A stretch of 64,000 bases of DNA, from contig CAZOGK010000015.1 in assembly GCA_964579295.1 (NCBI GenBank), positions 1-64,000 on the forward strand, read 5' to 3'. The translations under genes were made by a program, and so were the position numbers. This DNA is from JAAYYY01 sp964579295. GTDB taxonomy: Bacteria > Chloroflexota > Anaerolineae > Promineifilales > Promineifilaceae. Below the pieces are notes generated by a model that had not been told where the DNA came from, searched no databases, and worked only from the letters and a program-made list of their open reading frames with translations. This document shows positions 6,568 through 14,859 of the stretch, in pieces (positions within the stretch are counted from its first letter, which is position 1; each line of letters begins with the position of its first letter).

Positions 6568-7443
6568 TCAAAAGCCCGCCAGGAAACGGGCGACGTCTTG
6601 AATCCAGTGGAAGGCTATGGCCGCTTCGAGACCGCGGCGGCGCGCGAGGACAAGGGGCGGTAAGCCCCAGAAAACGGCCAGGAGTGCACCCATGCCCAGG
6701 GCCGCCAGCGGCGACTGCAGAAAGAGTTCGTCGAAATGCGAGAAATTATGGACCAGCATCGCCAGTAGGCCGGAGAGCAAGGGGGCCCGGCCGGGCAGAG
6801 AGCCGCGCAAGAGCAGCCACAGCAAGCCCCAGAGCGCAAAGCGATAGACGATCTCCTCCACCAGAGCCGGCTGCAGCGCATCCAGCAGGGCAGCCGGTGG
6901 ATTTTGCCAGACGATCGATTGTCCCTGGGTAAGCTGTAAGGCGACGACATTCAATAGGGCCAGCGGCAGGCCAACGGCCAGACCCCAGAGGAGGCCGCGC
7001 CGGGCAGACCGCCCATCTGCCTGCGCCAGGTGAAATGGCACCGGCCCGCCGCGACGCATGATAACCAGGCCGCCCAGAGCGGCGATTGCTGTGAAGCCGG
7101 CACGGAGCAGCGCCTGGCCCACGTCGCTGCGCACAATGCCCCAGAAGGGATAGGGAGAAAAGAGGGTGGCAAAGAACATGCCGGCGCCGACGATGAGGGC
7201 TAACGACAGCGCCATGATCCAGTCCCGCCGGCGCAGCTCGCCATAACCGTGCAACCATACGAGCAGGGCGCCAGCGACGGTCAGCGTATCGAACAGGTGG
7301 AAGGTAGCGGGCATGGCGCGGCTGGCAGCCAGCACGGCGCGAAACAGGAAAACGGCGAGGAAAGCGGCTGCGAGTCCAACCAGAGGTGCATAGCGGTCGT
7401 TTCCGGTTGGTTCTCCGGGTGTGGATTGCGCCTGGCGAAGCAT
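6568..7443 (-). CDS. CPBP-family intramembrane glutamic protease
   Basis: This is a polytopic membrane protein of 291 residues with the three CPBP (CAAX protease/bacteriocin-processing, Abi) motifs: EEIVYRF (catalytic Glu pair and Arg, near residue 192), HNFSHFDE (Phe-x-x-x-His-type second motif) and HWIQDVARF (third motif). About eight hydrophobic segments are seen. The family cleaves within membranes, acting in CAAX-type processing, bacteriocin immunity or anti-sigma degradation. The substrate here is unknown. GAGGAGGT precedes the ATG. It starts 39 bases after the hydrolase gene ends, so the two are probably one unit. Confidence 0.85.
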   Translation of the reverse strand: MLRQAQSTPGEPTGNDRYAPLVGLAAAFLAVFLFRAVLAASRAMPATFHLFDTLTVAGALLVWLHGYGELRRRDWIMALSLALIVGAGMFFATLFSPYPFWGIVRSDVGQALLRAGFTAIAALGGLVIMRRGGPVPFHLAQADGRSARRGLLWGLAVGLPLALLNVVALQLTQGQSIVWQNPPAALLDALQPALVEEIVYRFALWGLLWLLLRGSLPGRAPLLSGLLAMLVHNFSHFDELFLQSPLAALGMGALLAVFWGLPPLVLARRRGLEAAIAFHWIQDVARFLAGF

Positions 7444-7482
7444 TGCCTAAGACCTCCTCTCAATCGCTGCCCTGGGCGATGC

Positions 7483-8781
7483 TCAAGGGGCGACGCCCAC
7501 GGTGAACTCGCCCTGGTCCTTCAGAAAGGCATTGAAAAAGCCCAGCGCTAGCTCGTTGATGAGGCGTAACGTTTCCGTGCTGTCGCGGGTGGGTGCGGCG
7601 CCGTCTACCAGACGCACGAGCAAGGGGCTGGAAAGCGAAAGATCGGTGAGGGCCAGATGTACCGCGCCGCCGATGTGAGCATTGAATACAGTCGGGCGCG
7701 TGTCGGCCAGCAAGGCGACATTGCCGGCGTATTGCGCCCAGCCGGAGAGATGGTCCCAGGCGCTATCGGAGTAGACGTTCAGGACGGGCACAGGATACGG
7801 CTCGCGGGTGAGGACAAAGTCGCCGTCGGCGACGCCCTCGATATCGAACATGAGGGGAGCTTCGAGGGCCATCACCGCGCCAATGTCGCTACGCTGCCGG
7901 CCAATGCCCAGGGCCGCCGAGCCGCCGAGGGAGTGGCCCATGACGCCGATTTTTTCCGGGTCCACCCGCCGATAGACACCGGGAGCGCCGCCGGCCGCCT
8001 GCGCCAGTATGGTGTCGAGCGCGAGATTGATGTCGCCCATGCGGATGCCCATCCACTTCTGGTAATAGGCGACACTTTGCTGCCTGTCGCTGCGGGCGTC
8101 TTCCTGCTGCAATTCCCGCAGGTAGTCCATGCTCAGCAGGGTAAGCCGTCCGTCCGTATCTCTGCTCCAGAACGAGAGAGAGGGATGGTCCAGCGAGGCG
8201 ACGACGTAGCCGTGACTGGCGAGCTCATGATAAAGGGAAACGTTGCTGGTTTTTATCCCCAGGGCGCCGTGCGAGAAGATGACCAGCGGGTAAACGCCTG
8301 CCGCGTTTTCCGGATACCAGAAGGCGACAGTGACCCTGCGCCGCTCGCCCGTAGCGGCATATACCTCAGTCCGGCTATCGTCCGTGTAGGTGTGTTGAAC
8401 CGTAGCGACGGCATGGGGGCCGGTCGCGGCGAGGGGCTGGTGCGGTGGAAAGAGCAGGAGAGGGAAGAGCGCGAGAAAGAGCAGGAAGAGCGCCATAGCG
8501 GTTCTGAACAGGATGCGCGCTGGCCTGTACGGGGGCGCCGGCCGCTTGCGCTGCAACAGGGTCCAGACGGCGGCGCTGGCCCAGAAGAAGAGCAGGATGG
8601 CCAGGCCAACCCAGCGAAAGCTCCAGGGAATGACCCGCGTGGCGACGAGCAGGGCAAAGGCGACAAAGGCGGCGATGCGGATGATGCGCCTGGTTTGCGC
8701 CTGGCTGGATCGGGTCCGCAGGCTATATACCATGAGCGGCAGCTCCAGGGCGAGAGCGAGCAGGAAGAGGGCTATTGCCAT
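7483..8781 (-). CDS. Membrane-anchored alpha/beta hydrolase (PAF-acetylhydrolase/dienelactone hydrolase-like)
   Basis: The N-terminal 120 residues hold about four hydrophobic helices with short loops. The rest (about 140-432) is an alpha/beta hydrolase: LVIFSHGALG (oxyanion region), the nucleophile elbow GVMGHSLGGSAALG (Ser near residue 284) and a late His in NAHIGGAVHLALTDLS. The spacing and the long insert after the HG motif resemble platelet-activating-factor acetylhydrolase-like lipases and esterases. It would hydrolyse an ester, perhaps a lipid, at the membrane, but the substrate is unknown. The catalytic domain's side of the membrane cannot be read with confidence. It starts 42 bases after the acyl-CoA dehydrogenase gene ends. 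Confidence 0.8.
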   Translation of the reverse strand: MAIALFLLALALELPLMVYSLRTRSSQAQTRRIIRIAAFVAFALLVATRVIPWSFRWVGLAILLFFWASAAVWTLLQRKRPAPPYRPARILFRTAMALFLLFLALFPLLLFPPHQPLAATGPHAVATVQHTYTDDSRTEVYAATGERRRVTVAFWYPENAAGVYPLVIFSHGALGIKTSNVSLYHELASHGYVVASLDHPSLSFWSRDTDGRLTLLSMDYLRELQQEDARSDRQQSVAYYQKWMGIRMGDINLALDTILAQAAGGAPGVYRRVDPEKIGVMGHSLGGSAALGIGRQRSDIGAVMALEAPLMFDIEGVADGDFVLTREPYPVPVLNVYSDSAWDHLSGWAQYAGNVALLADTRPTVFNAHIGGAVHLALTDLSLSSPLLVRLVDGAAPTRDSTETLRLINELALGFFNAFLKDQGEFTVGVAP

Positions 8782-8823
8782 GCGAGTGCCTTTGTCAACG
8801 GCAGTCGCGCCCGGCTGGCAGGA

Positions 8824-9981
8824 CTATTCGGGGCGTCTGGGTCGCAGCAGGGCGCGGCCGATGACCTCCTTCATAATCTCATTGGCGCCGCCATAAATGC
8901 GCTGGGCGCGGGCATCACGGTAGGCGCGGGCAATGGGGTATTCGAGCATGTAGCCATAGCCGCCGTGCAGCTGGAGACAGCCGTCGACGACGCGCCCCTG
9001 CATGTCGGTGGTCCACCATTTGGCCATTGCCGCTTTTTCGGCCGAGAGGCGGCGCTGGTTGTGCAGACCGATGCAGTGATCGACAAAGACGCGGCCCAGC
9101 TCGACCTCGGTCTGCATTTCGGCCAGGCGGAAGCGGCTGTTCTGGAAGTCGGCGATTGGCCGGCCGAAGGCGGTGCGCTGCCGCGCATAGCCCACGGTCT
9201 GCTCCAGGGCGGCCTCGGCGGCGGCGACGGCGGCGATGGCAATTGCCAGCCGCTCCTGGGCCAGCCCCTGCATCAGGTAGCGGAAACCCTGGTTTTCCTG
9301 GCCGAGGCGGTTGGCAAGCGGCACACGCACATCGCGGAAGAATAGCTCGGCGGTATCCTGGGCGTGCATGCCCAGCTTCTCCAGGCGGCGGCCACGCTCG
9401 TAGCCGGGCATGCCGCGCTCGACGACAAGCAGCGATAGGCCGTGGGCGCCGGCATCGGGCGCGGTGCGGGCCACGACAATAACCAGGTCGTTGAGCAGCC
9501 CATTGCTGATGAAAGTCTTCTGCCCGTTGAGCAGGTAGGCGTCGCCGTCACGCACGGCGCTGGTCTGGATGGCGGCAAGGTCGCTGCCGGTGTTCGGCTC
9601 GCTCATGGCAACGGCGCCAATCAGCTCACCGCTGGCCATGGGCGGCAGCCAGCGCCGCTTCTGCGCCTCGTCGCCGTGATCGCGGATGTAGGGCGTGACC
9701 ATATCGTTGTGCACGCTGAAGGCGACGCCGGGCGCGCCGGCGCGGGCCAGCTCGGCGATGACGATGGCATTGTAGCGAAAATCGTCCACGCCGCCGCCGC
9801 CGTAGGCCTCGGGCACGTCGAGGCAGAGAAAGCCCTGCGCGCCGGCTTTCTCCCAGACGGCGCGGGAGACGATGCCATCCTGCTCCCACTGCTCGTAGTG
9901 CGGTGTAATCTCGGCGGCGACAAAGCGGCGGAAGGCGTCACGGAACATGCGCAGCTCGGGGGTCAGCTCGTCATCCAGCAT
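8824..9981 (-). CDS. Acyl-CoA dehydrogenase, long-chain/isovaleryl-like
   Basis: The 385 residues cover the whole acyl-CoA dehydrogenase fold. FAD/substrate motifs are visible: VAMSEPNTGSDLAAIQT, GQKTFISNGLLNDLVIV, YARQRTAFGRPIADFQNSR, QLHGGYGYMLEYPIAR and the end motif RIYGGANEIMKEVIG. The usual Glu of the C-terminal YEG motif is Gly here, so the catalytic base should be the Glu in LAQERLAIA (about residue 243), as in long-chain and isovaleryl enzymes. Reaction: FAD-linked formation of trans-2-enoyl-CoA. The ATG overlaps the 3' end of the CoA-transferase gene by 11 bases, so the two are an operon and probably one catabolic step pair. Confidence 0.92.
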   Translation of the reverse strand: MLDDELTPELRMFRDAFRRFVAAEITPHYEQWEQDGIVSRAVWEKAGAQGFLCLDVPEAYGGGGVDDFRYNAIVIAELARAGAPGVAFSVHNDMVTPYIRDHGDEAQKRRWLPPMASGELIGAVAMSEPNTGSDLAAIQTSAVRDGDAYLLNGQKTFISNGLLNDLVIVVARTAPDAGAHGLSLLVVERGMPGYERGRRLEKLGMHAQDTAELFFRDVRVPLANRLGQENQGFRYLMQGLAQERLAIAIAAVAAAEAALEQTVGYARQRTAFGRPIADFQNSRFRLAEMQTEVELGRVFVDHCIGLHNQRRLSAEKAAMAKWWTTDMQGRVVDGCLQLHGGYGYMLEYPIARAYRDARAQRIYGGANEIMKEVIGRALLRPRRPE

Positions 9982-11173
9982 CGGTTTCTCCAGGGATGAA
10001 GATAGCGCCCTGCCGCTGCAGCCCGGCTATCTCGGCGGCGGTAAAGCCGGCTGCCTGTAGAAGCTCGCGGGTGTGAGCGCCGAGAGGCGGCCCAACGTGG
10101 CGGTAGGCCGGAGGCGTGCGCGAAAAGACGAGGGGGTGGGCCACCTGCGGCTGGGGCGCAGCGCCGGGGTGGGGAACGGGCACGAGCCGGTTGCGCGCCC
10201 GCGCCTGGGGATGGGCAATCGCCTCGGCCGGGGTGAGCACCGGCTCGACACAGGCATCGACGGCGGCAAAGCGCTCCTGCCAGTCGGCCAGGGTGCGGCG
10301 GGCGATGGCGGCGGCAATCTCGGCTTTCAGCGCCGACTGGTCGCCCATGGCGCCGGCAGGCGGCGACGCGGCCAGGTCCGGGCGCTCGATAGCGGCGCAA
10401 AAGGCGCGCCAGAACTTGGGCTCCAGCGCGCCGACGGCCAGGTAGCGGCCATCGGCGGTGGCGTAGTAGTCATAGGCCGTGCCGCCGTTGAGCAGGGCGC
10501 TTTCCGGCGCGGGCGGCGCGCCGGCCAGGGCGTCGGCGATAGCCAGGGCGTTCCAGGCCAGGGCGCCGTCAAACATGCTGACGTCGAGGAACTGGCCCTC
10601 GCCGCTGAGCTGGCGGTGGAGGGCGGCGGCAAGGATGGCGATGACCGCGCCGTGGGAGCCGGCGCCGAGGTCGGCAAGCTGTACGCCGAGCGGCGGCGGC
10701 GCCGCGCCGGCGCGCCCGCTGTGGGCGGCGATGCCGGCCAGGGCCACATAGTTGATATCGTGCCCGGCGCGGTCGCGGTAGGGGCCGTCCTGCCCGTAGC
10801 CGGTAAGGGCACAGTAGATGAGGCGGGGGTTGGCCGCGCGCAGGCTCTCGTAGCCCACGCCGAGTCGGTCCATGACGCCGGGGCGAAACTGCTCCAGAAC
10901 GATGTCGTGGGTGGCGACGAGCCGGCGCACCACCTCCGCCGCGCCCGGCTGCTTGAGGTCCAGCGCCAGCGAGCGCTTGTTGCGGTTGAGCGTCCCGTGC
11001 CAGGCGGCGACGCCGTCGCGGAAGGGCGGCTTCATGCGCACCAGGTCGGGCCGCGCTGGCGACTCGACGCGGATCACATCGGCGCCGAGGTCGGCCAGCA
11101 GCATGGCAGCATAGGGACCAGGCAGCAGCGTAGTGAAGTCAAGGAGGCGCAGGCTGGTGAGCGGGCCGGTCAT
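9971..11173 (-). CDS. CaiB/BaiF-type (class III) CoA-transferase
   Basis: Starting at ATG 11173 behind CGGAGACGAC, the protein is 400 residues, normal for the family. The first motif is LRLLDFTTLLPGPYAAMLLADLGADVIRVE. The catalytic Asp is in the segment GYGQDGPYRDRAGHDINYVALAG (Asp of GHD). LDVSMFDGALAW and GGTAYDYYATADGRYLAVGALE follow. An upstream ATG at 11245 is rejected, as it precedes the -10 box. The enzyme transfers CoA between acids. With the acyl-CoA dehydrogenase directly downstream it probably activates a substrate for oxidation, but the substrate cannot be named from sequence. Confidence 0.92.
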   Translation of the reverse strand: MTGPLTSLRLLDFTTLLPGPYAAMLLADLGADVIRVESPARPDLVRMKPPFRDGVAAWHGTLNRNKRSLALDLKQPGAAEVVRRLVATHDIVLEQFRPGVMDRLGVGYESLRAANPRLIYCALTGYGQDGPYRDRAGHDINYVALAGIAAHSGRAGAAPPPLGVQLADLGAGSHGAVIAILAAALHRQLSGEGQFLDVSMFDGALAWNALAIADALAGAPPAPESALLNGGTAYDYYATADGRYLAVGALEPKFWRAFCAAIERPDLAASPPAGAMGDQSALKAEIAAAIARRTLADWQERFAAVDACVEPVLTPAEAIAHPQARARNRLVPVPHPGAAPQPQVAHPLVFSRTPPAYRHVGPPLGAHTRELLQAAGFTAAEIAGLQRQGAIFIPGETDAG

Positions 11174-11206
11174 GTCGTCTCCGTGGTCAGTGGCGAGCCG
11201 AAAGCG

Positions 11207-11214
11207 ATTATACA
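11207..11214 (-). promoter_or_regulatory. -10 box upstream of the CoA-transferase operon
   Basis: TGTATAAT on the minus strand (TATAAT at 11212-11207) lies 33 bases before ATG 11173, leaving a short leader with a GGAG site. No clear -35 is seen. Confidence 0.55.
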
Positions 11215-11327
11215 CGATTGCGGGCAGCGATGCGCGGGCGGGCAACAGATCGGCTTGAGCGGGTGGTTATCTTTCGAGAGGAGCTTGCGCAGTTTTAGGG
11301 AAGCCCATGTGGCGTCATATAGTCGTG

Positions 11328-11336
11328 TGCTATACT
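11328..11336 (+). promoter_or_regulatory. Extended -10 promoter of the toxin-antitoxin pair
   Basis: TGC-TATACT ends at 11336, which puts the start of transcription near 11343 and gives a leader of about 37 bases. Inside the leader an ATG at 11357 opens an eight-codon frame (MQKGCERS) whose TGA overlaps the antitoxin ATG. This small frame may be fortuitous. Confidence 0.5.
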
Positions 11337-11379
11337 CATCTCAGGTCCAGATTGCGATGCAAAAAGGCTGTGAGAGATC

Positions 11380-11607
11380 ATGACAAACCCGCGTATTACG
11401 ATTGACCCGGACATTTGCCACGGCAAACCTTGCATTCGTGGCTTACGTTATCCAGTTGAAATGATATTGGAGTTGCTGAGTGCGGGCATGAGTGTCGAGG
11501 AGATCCTTGCAGATTACGAAGACCTGGAGCGCGAAGATATCCTGGCCGCGCTGGACTTCGCCGCCCGTCTGAGCCAGGTGAAACGAGTGCACCTTGTCAT
11601 GCCATGA
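11380..11607 (+). CDS. DUF433 antitoxin
   Basis: The 75-residue protein (MTNPRITIDPDICHGKPCIR start) shows the DUF433 core: an ITIDPDICHGKPCIRG segment, then a helix-turn-helix-like part with ILELLSAGMSVEEILADY and LEREDILAALDFAA. DUF433 proteins are DNA-binding, VapB-like antitoxins that bind a PIN-like toxin and repress their own promoter. The gene overlaps the toxin gene by four bases (ATGA), the classical coupled arrangement. Base composition is lower in GC than its neighbours, in keeping with a mobile toxin-antitoxin module. Confidence 0.88.
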   Translation: MTNPRITIDPDICHGKPCIRGLRYPVEMILELLSAGMSVEEILADYEDLEREDILAALDFAARLSQVKRVHLVMP

Positions 11608-11957
11608 GGTTGCTGGTAGACGCACAACTGCCCCGCCGTCTTGTCTACCGGTTGCGCGACACTGGTCACGACGCCAAGCACACGCTGGACCTTCCGGCCG
11701 GCAATCGTACCACCGACTCTGAGATAGCTAGGATTGCGACGGCGGAGGAACGCATCGTCGTTACCAAAGACGCAGATTTTGTCAATACTTTTATCGTGCA
11801 CGGTCAGCCGCGGAAGCTGTTGCTGATCTCAACGGGTAATATCACGAACCGTGAACTTGAACGACTTTTCTTCACGAATATCGGGCAAATCACGGAGATC
11901 TTCGAGCAGCATGATTTCGTTGAGCTAGACCTAAAGGGGGTCACGATAAAGAGCTAG
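11604..11957 (+). CDS. DUF5615 PIN-like toxin
   Basis: This is a 117-residue protein starting MRLLVDAQLPRRLVYRL. The first Asp (LLVDAQLP), the later VTKDADF with acidic pair, and the central DSEIARIA acidic residue fit the acidic site of PIN-like (DUF5615) ribonuclease toxins. It is expected to be an RNase inhibited by the upstream DUF433 protein. The C-terminal half (LLLISTGNITNRELERLF) is typical of this family. AT content is higher than in the flanking genes. Confidence 0.85.
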   Translation: MRLLVDAQLPRRLVYRLRDTGHDAKHTLDLPAGNRTTDSEIARIATAEERIVVTKDADFVNTFIVHGQPRKLLLISTGNITNRELERLFFTNIGQITEIFEQHDFVELDLKGVTIKS

Positions 11958-12012
11958 CGCGATCTGGGGCAGCCGACGTAGCTCACCGGCATCTTACCGA
12001 CTCCTCCACCGG

Positions 12013-12041
12013 TTGACAGCGCTCAGGGGCGGGGATACAAC
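12013..12041 (+). promoter_or_regulatory. Consensus promoter, leaderless start of the OmpR-type regulator
   Basis: TTGACA at 12013-12018, a 17-bp spacer and TACAAC at 12036-12041 form the best sigma-70-like promoter in the window. Six bases later comes ATG 12048, so +1 should be the first base of the start codon. Confidence 0.7.
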
Positions 12042-12047
12042 AACCTC

Positions 12048-12764
12048 ATGAAAGAAAAGGTCCTGGTGGTGGAGGATGACGCGACGCTGCGCGAGACGCT
12101 GGTCTATAACCTGACGCGGGAAGGGTATGAGGTCGGCGAGGCGCGTGACGGACGGGCGGCGGTGCGGCTGGCGCGGGAGACGACGCCCGATGCGATCATC
12201 CTCGACGTGATGCTGCCGGGGCTCGACGGCTTTGAGGTCTGCCGCATCTTGCGCCAGGAGATGAGCGTGCCCATTCTGATGCTGACGGCGCGCGACGACG
12301 AGGTGGATAGGGTGGTAGGGCTGGAGGTGGGGGCCGACGATTACCTGACCAAGCCGTTCAGCATGCGCGAGCTGATGGCGCGCGTTAAGGCGCTGTTACG
12401 GCGCGTGCGCCTGATCCGCGAAGAGGTCGCCGCCGCGCAGGCGCCGGGGGGCGCTGCAACGGACGAGCTGATGCTCTTTGGCAACCTGGCGCTGGATCAG
12501 GCGCGGCGCGAAGTGCGCCTGGATGGGGCGCCGCTGCGCTTGAAGCCAAAGGAGTACGAGCTGCTGCTCTTCCTGGCGCGCAACCAGGGCATCGCCCTCT
12601 CGCGCGACCTGATTCTGGAGCGGGTGTGGGGCTGGGAGTACGACGGCGGCAGCCGCACGGTCGACGTGCATATCCGCTGGCTGCGCGAGAAGATTGAGCC
12701 GGACGCCGGCAACGCACAGCGCATCGTCACCGTGCGCGGCATTGGCTACCGCTTTGAAGGGTAG
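12048..12764 (+). CDS. OmpR/PhoB-family response regulator
   Basis: This is a 238-residue regulator. The receiver domain (1-120) has VVEDDATLRE, the phospho-acceptor Asp in IILDVMLPGLDGFEV (about D53), a Thr in MLTARDDE and the conserved Lys in DDYLTKPFS. The C-terminal winged helix (about 145-237) has LKPKEYELLLFLARNQG, the recognition helix SRTVDVHIRWLREKIE and VRGIGYRFEG. It is the best local candidate for the PhoB-like activator of the pst block, with the PhoR-like kinase at 17074 as partner. That pairing is inferred from family type and proximity. The NarL-type regulator follows 41 bases later. Confidence 0.9.
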   Translation: MKEKVLVVEDDATLRETLVYNLTREGYEVGEARDGRAAVRLARETTPDAIILDVMLPGLDGFEVCRILRQEMSVPILMLTARDDEVDRVVGLEVGADDYLTKPFSMRELMARVKALLRRVRLIREEVAAAQAPGGAATDELMLFGNLALDQARREVRLDGAPLRLKPKEYELLLFLARNQGIALSRDLILERVWGWEYDGGSRTVDVHIRWLREKIEPDAGNAQRIVTVRGIGYRFEG

Positions 12765-12805
12765 CGAGGCCGGGCGAAAACGGCGCGGTAACGGAGGAGA
12801 GGAAG

Positions 12806-13462
12806 ATGGCGATTCGCGTCTTGATTGTGGACGATCACAGCGTGGTGCGGCAGGGGCTGCAGATGTTCCTGCGCCTGGATCCGGAGCTGGACGTGGTGGG
12901 CGAGGCCCGCGATGGCGTCGAGGCGTTAGAGCAGGCACGCAAGCTGCAGCCGGATGTTGTGCTGATGGACCTGCTCATGCCGCGCATGGACGGCATTTCG
13001 GCGATCTCGGCGATGCGGCGGGAGCTGCCGGATACGGAAGTTATCGCCCTGACCAGCGTGCTGGAAGACGAGAAGGTCATCGCAGCGATCCGCGCCGGGG
13101 CGATAGGCTACTTGCTGAAGGACACGGAAGCGCACGAGCTGCGGCAGGCGATTAAGGCGGCGGCGGCAGGCCAGGTGCAGCTATCGCCAGAAGTAGCGGC
13201 GCGCCTGCTACGCGAAGCGCGGCCGGCGCACCAGCCGGTAGAGGAGCTGACGCCGCGGGAAATGGACGTGCTGCGGCTGCTGGCACGCGGGCTGATTAAC
13301 AAGGAGATTGCCCAGGAGCTGGGCATCGGCGACAAGACGGTGAAGACGCACGTCAGCAACATCCTCGGCAAGCTGGGCATGCTCAGCCGGACCCAGGCGG
13401 CCGTTTACGCGGTGCAGATGGGGCTGGTAGCCGACCAGGACAAAGGCGAGGAAGGCAGTTAG
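12806..13462 (+). CDS. NarL/FixJ-family response regulator
   Basis: The protein has 218 residues. The receiver domain has LIVDDHSVVRQGLQMFL, the phospho-Asp in VVLMDLLMPRMDG and LKDTEAHELRQAI. The LuxR-type helix-turn-helix (about 145-210) reads ELTPREMDVLRLLARGLINK and then KTVKTHVSNILGKL. GGAGGAGAGG lies at good distance before the ATG. Its natural partner is a HisKA_3 kinase, and the kinase at 14871 is of that class, so I infer a pair separated by the VOC and lipoprotein genes. Confidence 0.92.
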   Translation: MAIRVLIVDDHSVVRQGLQMFLRLDPELDVVGEARDGVEALEQARKLQPDVVLMDLLMPRMDGISAISAMRRELPDTEVIALTSVLEDEKVIAAIRAGAIGYLLKDTEAHELRQAIKAAAAGQVQLSPEVAARLLREARPAHQPVEELTPREMDVLRLLARGLINKEIAQELGIGDKTVKTHVSNILGKLGMLSRTQAAVYAVQMGLVADQDKGEEGS

Positions 13463-13566
13463 CACGTCTGACAGAAGCGCCGGCCAGGCAGACAAGCAGA
13501 ATAGGAGCCGTAGAAGAGGGCGCCGGGTCGAGGGAGCGGCCGGCCCGGCGCGCCGGGGGCGGTCTC

Positions 13567-13575
13567 TGCTATACT
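13567..13575 (+). promoter_or_regulatory. Extended -10 promoter, leaderless start of the VOC gene
   Basis: TGC-TATACT ends at 13575. Six bases (AGGGAA) separate it from ATG 13582. The layout matches the leaderless promoters at 3684 and 17061. Confidence 0.65.
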
Positions 13576-13581
13576 AGGGAA

Positions 13582-14022
13582 ATGACTATCAAGAGATTGG
13601 ACCACGTCAGCGTCGTCGTCGACGACCTGGCAGCCGCGGTCGCTTTTTTCACAGCACTGGGCATGATGATTGAGGGCGAGGCGCGGATCGAGGGCGAGTG
13701 GGTGGACCGCATCAATGCGCTCGAAGGCATCGAGATCGACGTCGTGATGATGCAGACCCCGGACGGGCACGGGCGGCTTGAGCTGACGAAGTTTCACCAT
13801 CCTCAGCTAGTCGAAGTCGAACCAGCAATCGCACCGCCGAACACGCCGGGCCTGCGCAGCGTTATGTTTACCGTCGAGAGCGTCGAGGACGCGGTTGCCC
13901 GGCTGCGGCCCCACGGTGGCGAGCTCATCGGCGAGGTGGTCGAGTACGAGGAGACTTACAAAATCTGCTATCTGCGCGGCCCCGCGGGCATCATTGTCGC
14001 GCTGGCCGAGGAACTGTTCTGA
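13582..14022 (+). CDS. VOC-superfamily (glyoxalase/dioxygenase fold) protein
   Basis: The 146-residue product has two beta-alpha-beta-beta-beta modules. The first begins IKRLDHVSVVVDDLAAAVAF (His 8 as first metal ligand). The middle contains MMQTPDGHGRLELTKFHH, the second begins LRSVMFTVESVEDAVARLR, and the protein ends YLRGPAGIIVALAEELF with the late Glu ligand. Members bind a divalent metal and act as lyases, isomerases or resistance proteins. The substrate is unknown. It is leaderless and separate from the two-component genes around it. Confidence 0.88.
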   Translation: MTIKRLDHVSVVVDDLAAAVAFFTALGMMIEGEARIEGEWVDRINALEGIEIDVVMMQTPDGHGRLELTKFHHPQLVEVEPAIAPPNTPGLRSVMFTVESVEDAVARLRPHGGELIGEVVEYEETYKICYLRGPAGIIVALAEELF

Positions 14023-14124
14023 CGCGTTACCAGCTGCTGAAAAATCCGTAGCGCCCACGGCCCGCCACCACCCTGCCCCCTCGCCCACCCGCATCACGCA
14101 TCTGTCAATGGTAGTCAGACAAGA

Positions 14125-14150
14125 AGCCCCCGGCTGGCGGGCCGGGGGCT
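14125..14150. terminator. Bidirectional hairpin terminator
   Basis: A perfect 10-bp stem (14125-14134 with 14141-14150) and a six-base loop lie between two genes that end towards each other (14022 on plus, 14170 on minus). On the minus strand TTCTTGTCT follows, giving a rho-independent terminator for the lipoprotein gene. On the plus strand the tail is weaker. Confidence 0.75.
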
Positions 14151-14169
14151 AGTTGGGGAAAAATAGTCG

Positions 14170-14709
14170 CTACTCGTCCAGGAAGCGGAAGGAGTTGGTG
14201 ACGACGGTGTAGAGGTTTTCCATCCTGGTGTAGGTCTCGCCCTCGTCAGGCGCCGCGTGGGTGAACATGAGGCGGTAGAGCCGGTCGCCATTGACCACAA
14301 AGACGAGGCGGCTCATCTCCTGACCGGGCACCTGGTCGAGCACGACCGCTTCCTGGCCGTCGAGGGTGATCGTGCTGCGGCCAATGACGAAGCCTTCGCC
14401 GTTCTCGGCGAGGAGAGCATCGGCAGCGTCGTCAGCAGTGCGCCCGGCGGCGTCTTCGACATCAATCCCCAGACGCGGGTCGGTGTGGTTCATGATGGAG
14501 TCGATCACCACGTTGTCGCCAGTATCCAGAGTCACCACCGTGTAGTTATCCGGGTAGAGAAAGGCATAGCCGAAGCTCTCGCTGGTCAACACCTCGGTGC
14601 CCGCAGTGGCTTCAAGGACAGCGTCTGTCTCGGCGCCGCCAATCTGGGCGCAACCGGCAAGTAGAATCGCGATCACAATCACAGTCAACAGAAACAGCTT
14701 GGTCTTCAT
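14170..14709 (-). CDS. Small secreted lipoprotein, unknown function
   Basis: ATG 14709 follows AAGGAGA and opens a 179-residue protein with a lipoprotein signal (MKTKLFLLTVIVIAILLAGC, lipidated Cys 20). An upstream in-frame ATG at 14829 is not credible because it precedes the promoter-like TATGAT. The mature part has SFGYAFLYPDNYTVV, ITLDGQEAVVLDQVPGQ and RLYRLMFTHAAPDEG. This resembles PsbP/DUF-type domains that monitor or bind at the membrane surface, but I assign no function. It is transcribed away from the CHASE kinase, and its position between regulators suggests a possible accessory sensor. Confidence 0.8.
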   Translation of the reverse strand: MKTKLFLLTVIVIAILLAGCAQIGGAETDAVLEATAGTEVLTSESFGYAFLYPDNYTVVTLDTGDNVVIDSIMNHTDPRLGIDVEDAAGRTADDAADALLAENGEGFVIGRSTITLDGQEAVVLDQVPGQEMSRLVFVVNGDRLYRLMFTHAAPDEGETYTRMENLYTVVTNSFRFLDE

Positions 14710-14757
14710 TTCGTTGTCTCCTTGGGCAGCGTATGCATCACGCTGACGACCCTGCCT

Positions 14758-14763
14758 ATCATA
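14758..14763 (-). promoter_or_regulatory. -10 box of the lipoprotein gene
   Basis: TATGAT on the minus strand (14763-14758) lies about 48 bases before ATG 14709. It is flanked by an inverted CCTGC/GCAGG pair (14751-14755, 14766-14770) that may be regulatory. Confidence 0.4.
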
Positions 14764-14859
14764 GTGCAGGTTGCGTCCACTCACATCGGATAGGTGAACG
14801 ATCGGGGGTCCGCCATGTGGCGGAGGCAATGCCGCAGAGTTCGCGCTAGTATAGCTTTG

